From Bacteroidota bacterium (lineage in GTDB: Bacteria > Bacteroidota > Bacteroidia > Bacteroidales > Prolixibacteraceae), in assembly GCA_023488865.1 (NCBI GenBank), contig JAMDDG010000224.1, positions 1,672 to 17,825 of the forward strand: a stretch of 16,154 nt of DNA. The letters run 5' to 3'. Below, one piece after another: positions 16,124 to 16,154 of the stretch (the first letter of the stretch is position 1; the number at the start of each line of letters is the position of its first letter). Below the pieces are notes generated by a model. The model saw only the letters and a list, made by a program, of their open reading frames with translations. It had not been told where the DNA came from and did no database searches. Position numbers and translations under genes: made by a program.

Positions 16124-16154
16124 ATGGCAACAAATTTAGATGAAATAGTAGTGT
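16124..16154 (+). CDS. Start of a plus-strand gene, cut by the window edge
   Basis: Only ten codons are visible (MATNLDEIVV), which is too short to identify. An AAGGAG lies at 16117-16122, one base before the ATG, which is closer than a functional ribosome site normally is. An in-frame stop at 16103-16105 excludes a longer N-terminus. The gene diverges from the DUF1080 gene. A transposase is possible, because of the hairpin just upstream, but this is inference. Confidence 0.45.
   Translation, partial: MATNLDEIVV

Overview
The window looks like a chromosomal segment of a Bacteroidota, probably Bacteroidales. The reasons are a fused MurF-alanine racemase gene, a bifunctional RibBA, a START-like domain protein of the type common in this phylum, a tRNA gene without encoded CCA, a TTG-N19-TAnnTTTG promoter in front of that tRNA, and few Shine-Dalgarno sites. 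The genus assignment is open.

Left half (1-8485), housekeeping. An unrecognised gene (minus, 34-525) is divergent from a translationally overlapping pair, thymidine kinase (tdk) and murF-alr (plus, 783-3847). Convergent to these is a minus-strand cluster, probably an operon in the order START-like protein, LptF/LptG-family permease, ribBA, fmt (8238 down to 4108). The convergent gap 3848-4107 holds an 8-bp GC-rich tandem repeat and a 19-bp perfect inverted repeat; a related sequence lies inside the 34-525 gene. A tRNA-Met(CAT) with a good promoter closes this half.

Right half (8486-16154), accessory and visibly more AT-rich. All intact genes but the last run on the minus strand and code for exported proteins of polysaccharide breakdown: a DUF1080 protein, a secreted alpha/beta-hydrolase esterase, a formylglycine-type sulfatase and a 1090-residue GH106-like alpha-L-rhamnosidase. 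Together they suggest attack on a rhamnose-containing, sulfated and possibly acylated glycan. No SusC/SusD pair or regulator is seen here. Two deletion scars mark the locus: a secreted protein gene (8534-9200) that lost its middle and its frame, and a Tat-exported Gfo/Idh/MocA oxidoreductase cut to about 84 codons and joined in frame to the leader of the esterase gene. The right edge holds a strong hairpin and the first codons of a plus-strand gene, possibly the end of an insertion sequence.

No clearly new defence or mobile system is evident. The points most worth a second look are the repeat family, the two deletion scars, the duplicated start region of the GH106 gene and the right-edge hairpin.
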